From NCBI RefSeq assembly GCF_003234265.2, contig NZ_CP126256.1, positions 1,736,001-1,800,000 on the forward strand: DNA of 64,000 nt, written 5' to 3'. Each line of letters begins with the position of its first letter. The first letter of the stretch is position 1. Below are positions 46,169-53,505 of the stretch, piece after piece. The position numbers and the translations under genes were made by a program. Origin of the DNA: Curtobacterium sp. MCSS17_015. GTDB taxonomy: Bacteria > Actinomycetota > Actinomycetes > Actinomycetales > Microbacteriaceae. A model generated the notes under the pieces. It searched no databases. It worked only from the letters and a program-made list of their open reading frames with translations, and was not told where the DNA came from.

Positions 46169-46978
46169 GTGGCACCGAAGAACCAGAGCCGTGAAGCCCG
46201 CGAGCGACTCCGTCTCTACCAGGCCAGGCAGGGCCTCCACGAGCGTCAGCGTCGACGTCGGGTCCGGGACAACGTCATCGGGGCAGCTGCCCTCGTCCTC
46301 GTCGCCGCCCTCGCGACCGGTTCCCAACTCGTGCACGCGTCGACCGACGGCGACGACCGGGCCTCAGCCCCGGCCAGCGCCAGCTCCTCCGCCGCTCCCA
46401 CGCCGTCCGCCAGCGCGACCGCCGCGAACACCGGCGACGTGCCGAGCGAGGACATCGCGGCGGGTGCCACCTGGACCGGCACGCTCACCCTCAACGACGA
46501 CGTCGAACTCGGCATCGAGCTCGACGGGGCCGAGGCCCCGCAGGCGGCGAGCGTCGAGATCGACCTCATCCGCAAGCACTTCTACGAGGGCACGTCCTGC
46601 CACCGCCTCGCCGACAGCGACGACTTCAACTTCCTGCAGTGCGGTTCCGCCAACGGCGACGGCACGGGCGACGCCGGGTTCGAGTACGGCCCGCTCGAGA
46701 ACGTGCCGAGTGACGGCCGGTACGCGAAGGGCACGATCGCGATCGCACGCGGTTCGTCGCCCTCGTCCCAGACCACGCAGTTCTTCATCGTCACCGACGA
46801 CACCACGCTCGACCCGTCGACCGGCGGGTACACGGTGGTGGGTCGGGTCACGAGCGGACTGTCCGACCTGGTCTCCGAGATCACCTCGAAGGGCATCGAC
46901 GACGCCGGTTCCGACGGCACCGGGACGCCGAAGGTGGCGACCGAGATCACCAGCGCGACCATCGCGCAGGAGAAGTAG
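46169..46978 (+). CDS. Membrane-anchored cyclophilin-type peptidyl-prolyl isomerase
   Basis: A 269-residue protein: basic cytoplasmic N-terminus (1-35), one transmembrane helix (about 36-55), a Ser/Ala-rich linker (about 60-90), then a cyclophilin-like domain. Family features are [54 protein letters not shown] and [13 protein letters not shown]. In typical cyclophilins the first of these reads FHRV; here it is CHRL, so isomerase activity is likely but not certain. GTG start, divergent from rarA. Confidence 0.88.
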   Translation: MAPKNQSREARERLRLYQARQGLHERQRRRRVRDNVIGAAALVLVAALATGSQLVHASTDGDDRASAPASASSSAAPTPSASATAANTGDVPSEDIAAGATWTGTLTLNDDVELGIELDGAEAPQAASVEIDLIRKHFYEGTSCHRLADSDDFNFLQCGSANGDGTGDAGFEYGPLENVPSDGRYAKGTIAIARGSSPSSQTTQFFIVTDDTTLDPSTGGYTVVGRVTSGLSDLVSEITSKGIDDAGSDGTGTPKVATEITSATIAQEK

Positions 46979-47005
46979 TCCACAGCGAAAGCGCACACGC
47001 CCGTC

Positions 47006-47022
47006 GCACGGGCCACCCGTGC
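47006..47022 (+). terminator. Short hairpin after the cyclophilin gene
   Basis: 7-bp stem (47006-47012 with 47016-47022) around CCA, 27 bases past the stop. A TAGGCT follows at 47025-47030 and may be the -10 of the next gene. Confidence 0.35.
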
Positions 47023-47091
47023 AATAGGCTGACGACCTGACCGTGCCGACGGCGACGTCGGTGATGCACGACCACGATCGAGGCGAGACCT

Positions 47092-48324
47092 GTGGCATCT
47101 GACGAAGCAACGACCTGGGGCCGGGTCGACGAGAACGGGACGGTGTACGTCCGGTACGAGGACTCGGAACGGGTCGTCGGCGAGTACCCCGACGCGTCCG
47201 CCGACGAAGCCCTCGCCTACTTCGCCCGGAAGTACGCGGATCTCGAGGGCCAGGTGAAGATCGCCGAGCAGCGCGTCAAGGGCGGCGCGTCCGCGGGCGA
47301 CGTCGCCCGCACCGTCGAGCACCTGCGGAGCCTGGTGGCGGACGCACGGGTGGTCGGGGACATCAAGTCGCTCGAGGACCGCATCGGCGCCCTCACCGAC
47401 CAGGTGGGCTCCCTCACGAAGGAGCAGGCGGCGCAGGCGCAGCAGGCCCTGACCGAAGCGCTCGCGTACCGCACCGCGCTGGTCGAGGAGGCCGAGGCAC
47501 TCGCCGCCGTCGACCCCGCCCGCGCGCAGTGGAAGCAGGTGACCGCGCAGCTCGACGACGTCTTCGCCCGGTGGCAGCAGCACCAGCACGACGGCCCGCG
47601 CATCCCGAAGAACGACGCGAACGACCTGTGGAAGCGCTTCCGCACCGCGCGGTCCACGGTCGACCAGCACCGCCGCGCCTTCTACTCCGAGCTCGACGCA
47701 CAGCACCGCGATGCCCGCGCCCGCAAGCAGGAACTCGTGCAGCAGGCCGAAGCGCTCGCACCGCGCGGCTCGGACGCGATCCCGGCCTACCGCCAGCTGC
47801 TCGACGAGTGGAAGGGTGCCGGGCGCGCCGGCAAGCGGCACGACGACGCGCTCTGGGCCCGCTTCAAGGCCGCCGGCGACGTCCTCTTCGAACAGCGGCA
47901 CGCCGAGGCGTCCGCCGAGAACGAGGAGTACTCCGCGAACCTCGAGGCGAAGCTGGCGCTGCTCACCGAGGCCGAGCCGATCCTGCAGATGCAGGACCGC
48001 GCCGCGGCGCGCAAGGCGCTGACCGAGGTCCAGCGCCGCTGGGACGAGATCGGCCGCGTCCCGCGTGCTGACGTCCGGCGCGTCGAGGACCGCATCCGCG
48101 CGGTCGAGGACCACGTCCGGGGGCTCGAGGACCAGCACTGGAAGCAGTCCGACCCGGAGCGCAAGGCACGCCAGACCGGGCTCGCCAGCCAGCTCGAGGG
48201 TGCGATCGCGAAGCTCGAGGCCGAGCTCGCCGACGCCGAGGCGAGCGGGGACGCACGCCGGATCAAGGACGCCCGCGAAGCACTGGACGCTCGCCGGATC
48301 TGGCTCGACGCCCTGGGCGGCTGA
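47092..48324 (+). CDS. DUF349 domain protein
   Basis: A 410-residue, strongly helical, charged protein with several DUF349 repeats (DLWKRFRTARSTVDQHRRAF, ALWARFKAAGDVLFEQRHAE, and related segments) and coiled-coil regions. No signal peptide, membrane helix or enzyme motif. The family is widespread in actinobacteria, often near relA, a cyclophilin and rarA as here; its function is not established. GTG start behind GAGGCGAG. A strong terminator follows. Confidence 0.88.
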   Translation: MASDEATTWGRVDENGTVYVRYEDSERVVGEYPDASADEALAYFARKYADLEGQVKIAEQRVKGGASAGDVARTVEHLRSLVADARVVGDIKSLEDRIGALTDQVGSLTKEQAAQAQQALTEALAYRTALVEEAEALAAVDPARAQWKQVTAQLDDVFARWQQHQHDGPRIPKNDANDLWKRFRTARSTVDQHRRAFYSELDAQHRDARARKQELVQQAEALAPRGSDAIPAYRQLLDEWKGAGRAGKRHDDALWARFKAAGDVLFEQRHAEASAENEEYSANLEAKLALLTEAEPILQMQDRAAARKALTEVQRRWDEIGRVPRADVRRVEDRIRAVEDHVRGLEDQHWKQSDPERKARQTGLASQLEGAIAKLEAELADAEASGDARRIKDAREALDARRIWLDALGG

Positions 48325-48334
48325 CGCAGCAGCG

Positions 48335-48384
48335 GATGTGCGGATGCCCCCGCGGCCGATCGGCTGCGGGGGCATCCGCACATC
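48335..48384. terminator. Long terminator hairpin after DUF349 gene
   Basis: Perfect 19-bp stem (48335-48353 with 48366-48384); the 12-base loop contains the palindrome GCCGATCGGC, so the structure can extend further. It lies 11 bases after the DUF349 gene, in the convergent gap with ribF. Confidence 0.85.
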
Positions 48385-48475
48385 GGGCACCGGGCGTCGT
48401 GTACCGGGCGTAGGGCGTCCAGCGTCGCACACCGGGGACCGGGCACCGGGCACCGGGCACCGGGCACCGGGCAGA
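48384..48475. repeat. 7-bp tandem repeat tract
   Basis: GGGCACC occurs four times without interruption at 48441-48468, flanked by degenerate copies and scattered ACCGGGC words back to 48384. The 225-base convergent gap 48325-48549 holds only this tract and the terminator; no gene is seen. Confidence 0.85.
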
Positions 48476-48549
48476 GCCTGGTTCGCGATCGGCATCGACC
48501 TGACTGGTACCGCGTCACCACACGACGCCACTCCTGGTGGCGGCCCCGG

Positions 48550-49512
48550 TCAGGCGGAGACGGGCATCCCGAGCAGCGAGCGGATGTCGAGGTCGTCCTG
48601 CCGCATCTGCGCGGCCAGCTCGTCCATGCCACCGAAGGCGACCATGCCGCGCACGTACGCCACGAACAGCACTGAGATGGTGTCGTCGTACAGGTCGAGG
48701 TCCACATCCAGCAGGTGCGCCTCGATCTGCTTCTCCGGCACGCCGGCGAACGTCGGGTTGTTGCCGACCGAGACGGCAGCCGGGTACGTCACGCCGTCGT
48801 GCAGCACCCGCGCGGCGTAGACACCGTCAGCGGGGACGAACCCCTCGCAGGCGGGGTCGAGGTTCGCGGTGGGGTACCCCATGGCGCGACCACGCTGGTT
48901 GCCGCGCACGACCACGCTCCGCACGGCGTGCTCACGACCGAGCAACCGTGCGGCCTCGGCGACGCGACCCGCGCCGAGGAGCTCTCGGATCCAGGTGGAG
49001 GAGACACGCCGCTCCCCCTCGGGCCGCACGTCGTCGACCAGGTCCACGTCGTCGATGAGCTCGACCTGGAAACCGTGGCGTTCGCCGAGTTCGCGGAGCA
49101 GCGTGACGTCACCGGCCCCGCGGGCTCCGAAGCGGAAGTCGCTCCCGACGAAGACCAGCTGGGCGTGCAGCGCCCCGACGAGGATCTCGGACACGAAGGA
49201 CTCGGCGGACTTCGACTGCAGCTCGGGGTCGAACCGGAGGAGGAGGGTCGCGTCGACGCCCACGTCCTCGAGCAGTTCGCGGCGCTGCGCGGCGCTCGTC
49301 AACGCGGGTGGGACACGCTGCGGGTCGATCACGTTGAGCGGGTGCTGGTCGAACGTGACGACGGTGGAGACGAGTCCGCGTTCACGCGCGGCGTTCTCGA
49401 GATGGGCGATCACGGCCCGGTGCCCGACGTGGACACCGTCGAACTTCCCGATCGTGACGGCGCTCGGCCCGAAGTCGTCCGGCACGTCGCCCAGGTCGTC
49501 GTAGAACTGCAT
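48550..49512 (-). CDS. ribF: Bifunctional riboflavin kinase / FAD synthetase
   Basis: RibF phosphorylates riboflavin to FMN and adenylates it to FAD. The 320-residue protein has the nucleotidyltransferase N-terminal domain with AVTIGKFDGVHVGHRAVI and STWIRELLGAGRVAEA, and the kinase domain with GRAMGYPTANLDP and NNPTF. ATG start with AAGGGG upstream. The usual partner truB lies two genes upstream on the same strand, with two membrane protein genes between. Confidence 0.96.
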   Translation of the reverse strand: MQFYDDLGDVPDDFGPSAVTIGKFDGVHVGHRAVIAHLENAARERGLVSTVVTFDQHPLNVIDPQRVPPALTSAAQRRELLEDVGVDATLLLRFDPELQSKSAESFVSEILVGALHAQLVFVGSDFRFGARGAGDVTLLRELGERHGFQVELIDDVDLVDDVRPEGERRVSSTWIRELLGAGRVAEAARLLGREHAVRSVVVRGNQRGRAMGYPTANLDPACEGFVPADGVYAARVLHDGVTYPAAVSVGNNPTFAGVPEKQIEAHLLDVDLDLYDDTISVLFVAYVRGMVAFGGMDELAAQMRQDDLDIRSLLGMPVSA

Positions 49513-49529
49513 GGTCGACCCCTTCCCGG

Positions 49530-50054
49530 TCACTCGGCGGGCCCCACGTGCTGGTCGTCCAGCGCGGCACGCTCGGGAGCCGCCCCGCCGACGGCGATGC
49601 GATGGTGTTTCCGGAGCCACCAGAGGCCGGCGATCGGGAGCACGAGCGGCGCGAACGCGTAGCCCATGCCGTAGTACGACCAGATCGTCAGGTCGGGGAA
49701 CAGCTGTCGGTCGAGCAGCGACAGGGTCCCGACGACGAGGACGCCCGTCATCTCGAAGACGATCGTCACACACGCCACGCGGTACCAGGACCGCCCGGGG
49801 ACGATGAGGGCGACCATCGCCACGATGTACACCACGGCCGCGACCGCGCTGAGCGTGTACGAGAACGGCGCGAACGCGAACTTCTCGGCGATCTGCACGA
49901 CACTCCGACCGGTCGCCGCCAGGGCGAGGATGCCGTAGACGGCGATCAGGACCCGGCCGACGCCCGTGGCCAGTGAGGACACCTTCGGCGCCGAGGTGCG
50001 CTCGGCTGCGGTGCTCGCCGAAGAGGTGTCACCCGCAGAGGACTTGGTCGCCAC
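49530..50054 (-). CDS. Four-helix membrane protein, unknown function
   Basis: A 174-residue protein: about 25 Ser/Ala/Thr-rich residues, then four transmembrane segments (near 32-50, 65-85, 92-113 and 125-146). No family is recognised. I place the start at GTG 50054, which has TAGGAT seven bases upstream, a leaderless arrangement. It ends 17 bases before ribF and is probably cotranscribed with it. Confidence 0.75.
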   Translation of the reverse strand: MATKSSAGDTSSASTAAERTSAPKVSSLATGVGRVLIAVYGILALAATGRSVVQIAEKFAFAPFSYTLSAVAAVVYIVAMVALIVPGRSWYRVACVTIVFEMTGVLVVGTLSLLDRQLFPDLTIWSYYGMGYAFAPLVLPIAGLWWLRKHHRIAVGGAAPERAALDDQHVGPAE

Positions 50055-50061
50055 AGCCTCG

Positions 50062-50067
50062 ATCCTA
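50062..50067 (-). promoter_or_regulatory. -10 element for the leaderless membrane protein gene
   Basis: TAGGAT-CGAGGCT-GTG on the minus strand, with no -35 that I can defend. Confidence 0.5.
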
Positions 50068-50122
50068 CCGATCACCGCACCGCTTCCGAGCACGGACGAC
50101 GTGCGGTCGTTCGTGACGCGGG

Positions 50123-50488
50123 TCAGTTGAGGGCGAACCAGATCTGGTACATCCGGTAGACCATGACGGCGGCGGTGAACGCGCCCGCGCCGAGGACGAC
50201 CGTGCTCCACCGGCTGCGGTCGACGAGGGCCCAGACGATCGTGGCCGGCGGCACGAGGACGACCGAGACGGCGTACACCCAGAACTCGAGGACGTTGCCC
50301 TGCGGCGGGTTGCCGGCCGCAGGGGCGACCAGGGAGACGACGAGTTGGACCAGGAGCAGGAGTTCGACGAGCGCGAGCCCCCCGACGGTGTAGTCGTTCG
50401 GCTTCCGGCCGACGAGACCGAGGACGACGGCCGCGACGCCGATGACGCAGGCGATCGTGAACTGCACCCACATGAACCACTCGATCAT
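50123..50488 (-). CDS. Four-helix membrane protein downstream of truB
   Basis: A 121-residue hydrophobic protein with four predicted transmembrane helices (about 5-25, 33-53, 67-87 and 95-113). The ATG overlaps the truB stop (ATGA), so translation is coupled. No motif or family is recognised; function unknown. Confidence 0.75.
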   Translation of the reverse strand: MIEWFMWVQFTIACVIGVAAVVLGLVGRKPNDYTVGGLALVELLLLVQLVVSLVAPAAGNPPQGNVLEFWVYAVSVVLVPPATIVWALVDRSRWSTVVLGAGAFTAAVMVYRMYQIWFALN

Positions 50489-51426
50489 GCGTTCGCTCCT
50501 GCAGCCGTGGGGAAGTTCGTGATGACGCGGAGCTGACCGCGCCGGACCGCCACGAGGCCGACGAGACGATCAGCACCGGTGGCGATCGCCGCGACGGGCC
50601 CGTCCGAGTCCGGGTGGTCGACGGTGATCCGCTTGCCGTCGCCGAGGTCCTTCGCCTCGGCGCCGTCGAGTTGGACGACCGGGAACAGGCGTCGGGCGAC
50701 GTCGACCGGTCGCGCGAGGGCGCCTCGGACGTCGACGGACTCGTCCTCGAGGTCGACGGCGTGGTCAACCGAGAACGGACCGACCACGGTCCGGCGGAGG
50801 GCCGTCAGGTGCGCGCCGGTCCCCAGGGCGAGGCCGACGTCGCGCGCCAGTGCCCGGACGTAGGTGCCGGACGAGCAGGACACGACGACGTCGAGGTCGG
50901 CCACGGGGACCTCCCGACCGTCGACCGAGACCACCCGGTCGGCCCGACCGCGGACCTCGAAGCGGTCGACGGTCACCCGGCGTGCCCGGAGCGTGACGGC
51001 TTCGCCCTTGCGTGCGAGGTCGTACGCGCGACGCCCGTCGACCTTGATGGCGCTGACGGTCGACGGGACCTGGTCGATCGGCCCGCGGAGCGCTGCCACC
51101 GCTGCCTCGATCGCCTGGGCGGAGACCGCTCCGGCGGGTGCTCCGAGCGCCGACACCGGATCGCCGTCGGCGTCGTCCGAGTCGGTCGCGACGCCGAGTC
51201 GGACCGTCGCCGTGTAGGTCTTGCCGAGCCCGACGAGGTGCGTCAGGAGTCGTGTGGACGGCCCGACGCCCAGGATCAACAGCCCCGTCGCCATCGGGTC
51301 GAGGGTGCCGGCGTGGCCGATCTTCTTGAGGCCGAGTCGGCGCCGGGCGATCGAGACCACGCGGTGACTCGAGATGCCCTGCGGCTTGTCGACGAGGAGG
51401 ATGCCGTCGGGCGGGGTCACGAGCAC
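50485..51426 (-). CDS. truB: tRNA pseudouridine-55 synthase
   Basis: TruB makes pseudouridine 55 in the T-loop of tRNAs. The 313-residue protein has ILLVDKPQGISSHRVV, the catalytic Asp in HAGTLDPMATGLLI, STVSAIKVDGRRAYDLARKG, and the nucleic-acid-binding CSSGTYVRALARDVG. I start it at GTG 51426, six bases after TACGCT and without a ribosome site; a second GTG two codons on is possible. The frame is open further upstream but without similarity. Confidence 0.95.
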   Translation of the reverse strand: MLVTPPDGILLVDKPQGISSHRVVSIARRRLGLKKIGHAGTLDPMATGLLILGVGPSTRLLTHLVGLGKTYTATVRLGVATDSDDADGDPVSALGAPAGAVSAQAIEAAVAALRGPIDQVPSTVSAIKVDGRRAYDLARKGEAVTLRARRVTVDRFEVRGRADRVVSVDGREVPVADLDVVVSCSSGTYVRALARDVGLALGTGAHLTALRRTVVGPFSVDHAVDLEDESVDVRGALARPVDVARRLFPVVQLDGAEAKDLGDGKRITVDHPDSDGPVAAIATGADRLVGLVAVRRGQLRVITNFPTAAGANA

Positions 51427-51432
51427 CGCAGC

Positions 51433-51438
51433 AGCGTA
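51433..51438 (-). promoter_or_regulatory. -10 element for leaderless truB
   Basis: TACGCT-GCTGCG-GTG on the minus strand. Confidence 0.5.
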
Positions 51439-51478
51439 GCAGCGTGACCGCACGCCGTGGTCGGAGGACCGCCAGGCG

Positions 51479-51925
51479 TCAGCAGGCGTCGTTCCACTCG
51501 CGGCGGGGGTGTTCCGGATCCGTGACGTCGAGCACCGCGGACGCGGCGATCTTGACGTCCGCGCGACGCTCGAGCCGCCCGGCTTCCTGCTCGACCCAGA
51601 GGGACCAACGCCACAGCGACCGTGTCCCCGCTGCGAGCAGCCCGGCACCGTGCACGACGAGTACGCCGTCCCCCGCCCCCGTGGTCCGGAACGGTGTCAC
51701 GAGGTCGGCGCGGAGCGTGTCGACGTCGGTCGAGGGTGCGGCTGCGGCCATCGCGTGGACGCCGTGTCGCTCGAAGCCGGCCACGAGCGCGGCGGCGACG
51801 TGCTCGAGGTCGATGCCGTCCTGCCCGTCGACGGCGATGACGGTTCGGTTCGTCCCGACCTGTGCGATCACCTCACTCGCGATCGCGGCCATCGTGTCGG
51901 TCTCCTGCGGTGCCCAGCGTGCCAT
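51479..51925 (-). CDS. Degenerate P-loop (uridine kinase-like) protein
   Basis: A 148-residue protein. The segment RTVIAVDGQDGIDLEHVAAAL aligns by eye with the start of actinobacterial uridine-kinase-like NTPases, and GDGVLVVHGAGLLAAGT with their later beta-strand, but the Walker A Gly-Lys-Ser/Thr is replaced by GQDGIDLEH, so ATP binding in the normal way is not expected. The ATG at 51925 has TACGGT six bases upstream, shared with the divergent mutY promoter. The family call is tentative. Confidence 0.65.
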   Translation of the reverse strand: MARWAPQETDTMAAIASEVIAQVGTNRTVIAVDGQDGIDLEHVAAALVAGFERHGVHAMAAAAPSTDVDTLRADLVTPFRTTGAGDGVLVVHGAGLLAAGTRSLWRWSLWVEQEAGRLERRADVKIAASAVLDVTDPEHPRREWNDAC

Positions 51926-51931
51926 GGGACC

Positions 51932-51941
51932 ACCGTAGGCT
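51932..51941. promoter_or_regulatory. Symmetric bidirectional -10 for mutY and its divergent neighbour
   Basis: The ten bases ACCGTAGGCT carry TAGGCT on the plus strand (51936-51941) and TACGGT on the minus strand (51932-51937), sharing the central TA. Each ends exactly 6 bases before its start codon (GTG 51948, ATG 51925), so both genes look leaderless and fire from one opened site. Confidence 0.6.
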
Positions 51942-51947
51942 GTCGTG

Positions 51948-52877
51948 GTGAACGCGGGCCGAGCCTCCAGTCCGTCGGTGGACGACGCTGATCTCCACAG
52001 GCGGTCCGACATCGCGTCCCCCCTGCTCACCTGGTTCCGACACGAGGCGCGCGACCTGCCGTGGCGACGCCCGGGGTTCCCGGCCTGGGGCACGCTGGTC
52101 AGCGAGATCATGCTGCAGCAGACGCAGGTCGCGCGGGTCGTGCCCCGACTTCAGGCGTGGCTCACGCGCTGGCCCACCCCGGCGGACCTCGCGGCCTCAC
52201 CCCCGGCCGACGCGGTGCGGGCCTGGGACCGGCTCGGCTACCCACGTCGTGCCCTCGCGCTGCACGCGGCGGCGACCGCCATCGCCGAGCGACACGGCAA
52301 CGTCGTGCCGCGCGACGTCGACGACCTCCTGGCCCTTCCCGGGGTCGGGGACTACACCGCACGCGCCGTCGCGGTCTTCGCGTACGGCGACCGGCACCCG
52401 GTCGTCGACGTCAACGTCCGCCGCGTGCTCGCGCGGGCCGTGCTCGGGCAGGGCGAGCCCGGACCGGCGAAGGCGAAGCAGGACCTGCCGCTCATGGAGT
52501 CCGTGCTCCCCGAGGACCGCGACGACGCCGCGGCCACGAACGCCGCGGTGATGGAGCTCGGGGCGCTCGTGTGCGTCGCCCGGGCCCCGGCGTGCGACGC
52601 GTGCCCGATCGCGGACCGCTGCGCCTGGCGCCTGGCGGGGTACCCCGATCACGACGGACCGCGGGCACCGAGACAGTCGCGCTTCGCCGGTAGCGACCGG
52701 CAGGTGCGGGGGCTGATCATGGCTGAGCTGCGCGCGAGTGACGTGCCGGTCACGCAGGACGAGATCGCGCTGGTGTGGCCGGACGCCGAGCAGCGCGACC
52801 GCGCGCTCGCGTCCCTGCTCCGCGACGGTCTGGCCGAGGGCGACGACGCCGAGGGGTACCGGCTCCCGCGCGGATGA
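51948..52877 (+). CDS. mutY: A/G-specific adenine glycosylase
   Basis: MutY removes adenine mispaired with 8-oxoguanine. The 309-residue protein has the catalytic Glu53 in SEIMLQQTQVARV, the helix-hairpin-helix LPGVGDYTARAV and Asp154 in VVDVNVRRVL. The 4Fe-4S ligands are Cys209, Cys216, Cys219 and Cys225. It stops soon after, lacking the C-terminal NUDIX-like 8-oxoG-recognition domain of E. coli MutY, as in other short actinobacterial forms; a small winged-helix-like tail remains. I prefer GTG 51948 (6 bases after TAGGCT) over the GTG one codon before. Confidence 0.95.
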   Translation: MNAGRASSPSVDDADLHRRSDIASPLLTWFRHEARDLPWRRPGFPAWGTLVSEIMLQQTQVARVVPRLQAWLTRWPTPADLAASPPADAVRAWDRLGYPRRALALHAAATAIAERHGNVVPRDVDDLLALPGVGDYTARAVAVFAYGDRHPVVDVNVRRVLARAVLGQGEPGPAKAKQDLPLMESVLPEDRDDAAATNAAVMELGALVCVARAPACDACPIADRCAWRLAGYPDHDGPRAPRQSRFAGSDRQVRGLIMAELRASDVPVTQDEIALVWPDAEQRDRALASLLRDGLAEGDDAEGYRLPRG

Positions 52878-52878
52878 G

Positions 52879-52902
52879 ACCGGCGCGCGACGACGCGCCG
52901 GT
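52879..52902. terminator. Convergent terminator between mutY and rbfA
   Basis: Perfect 9-bp stem (52879-52887 with 52894-52902) around CGACGA, directly after the mutY stop and 50 bases after the end of rbfA on the other strand. Confidence 0.6.
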
Positions 52903-52952
52903 GCCCGTCACCACAGGCGAGGGCGCCGGCGCGCGTCGGCGGGTCCGCGGCC

Positions 52953-53429
52953 TCAGCTCCGCGCGGGGTCTGCCCCCGCGTCGTCGTCGTCTTCCTCGTC
53001 CTCGTCCTCGTCCTCGTCGTGCTTGTACGGATTGGCGTCGCCGGCGTAGGTGGCACCAGCCGACGCCGCCCGCACCTGCTCGTCCCGCATCTGGGCCTGC
53101 ACGAGCAGGTCCTCCATGTGCGCCGAGGTCTCGGGCAGGGCATCGGCGATGAACTCGAGCGACGGCGTCAACCGGGCTGTGATGTTCTTCCCGACCTCGC
53201 TGCGGAGCATGCCGGTCGCGGCCTTGAGCGCCGCGGCGGAGTCCGCTCGCTCCTCGTCGGTGCCGTAGACGGTGTAGAAGATCGACGCGTGCTGCAGGTC
53301 GCCGGTCACGCGGACGTCGGTGATCGTGACGAAGCCGAGACGCGGGTCCCGCAGGCCCTTGTCGAGCCGACGAGCGACGACTTCCTTGATGCGGTCCGCC
53401 ATCTTGCGGGCGCGCTGCGGGTCAGCCAT
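52953..53429 (-). CDS. rbfA: Ribosome-binding factor A
   Basis: RbfA assists late 30S maturation and 16S 5'-end processing. The 158-residue protein has ARKMADRIKEVVARRLDKGL, DPRLGFVTITDVRVTGDLQ and the KH-like core. The last 30 residues are an unusually acidic tail, NPYKHDEDEDEDEEDDDD and on, encoded by GTC/CTC trinucleotide runs at 52979-53021. ATG start with AGGAGG upstream. A strong hairpin separates it from infB. Confidence 0.95.
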   Translation of the reverse strand: MADPQRARKMADRIKEVVARRLDKGLRDPRLGFVTITDVRVTGDLQHASIFYTVYGTDEERADSAAALKAATGMLRSEVGKNITARLTPSLEFIADALPETSAHMEDLLVQAQMRDEQVRAASAGATYAGDANPYKHDEDEDEDEEDDDDAGADPARS

Positions 53430-53455
53430 GGGTTCCTCCTTGCGGAACGGGGTGA

Positions 53456-53487
53456 GGCCCCGCCCCTCCGTTCGGAGGGGCGGGGCC
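53456..53487 (-). terminator. Strong hairpin between infB and rbfA
   Basis: Perfect 14-bp GC-rich stem (53456-53469 with 53474-53487) around a GAAC loop on the transcribed strand, 18 bases past infB and 27 before rbfA. It should uncouple rbfA from infB at least partly. Confidence 0.75.
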
Positions 53488-53505
53488 CAGGGGTACTCAG
53501 TGCGA

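Noticed and set aside
48384..48475. CRISPR-like array
   Set aside because: Units of 7 bp in direct tandem without spacers are a simple repeat, not a CRISPR array; no cas genes are present.
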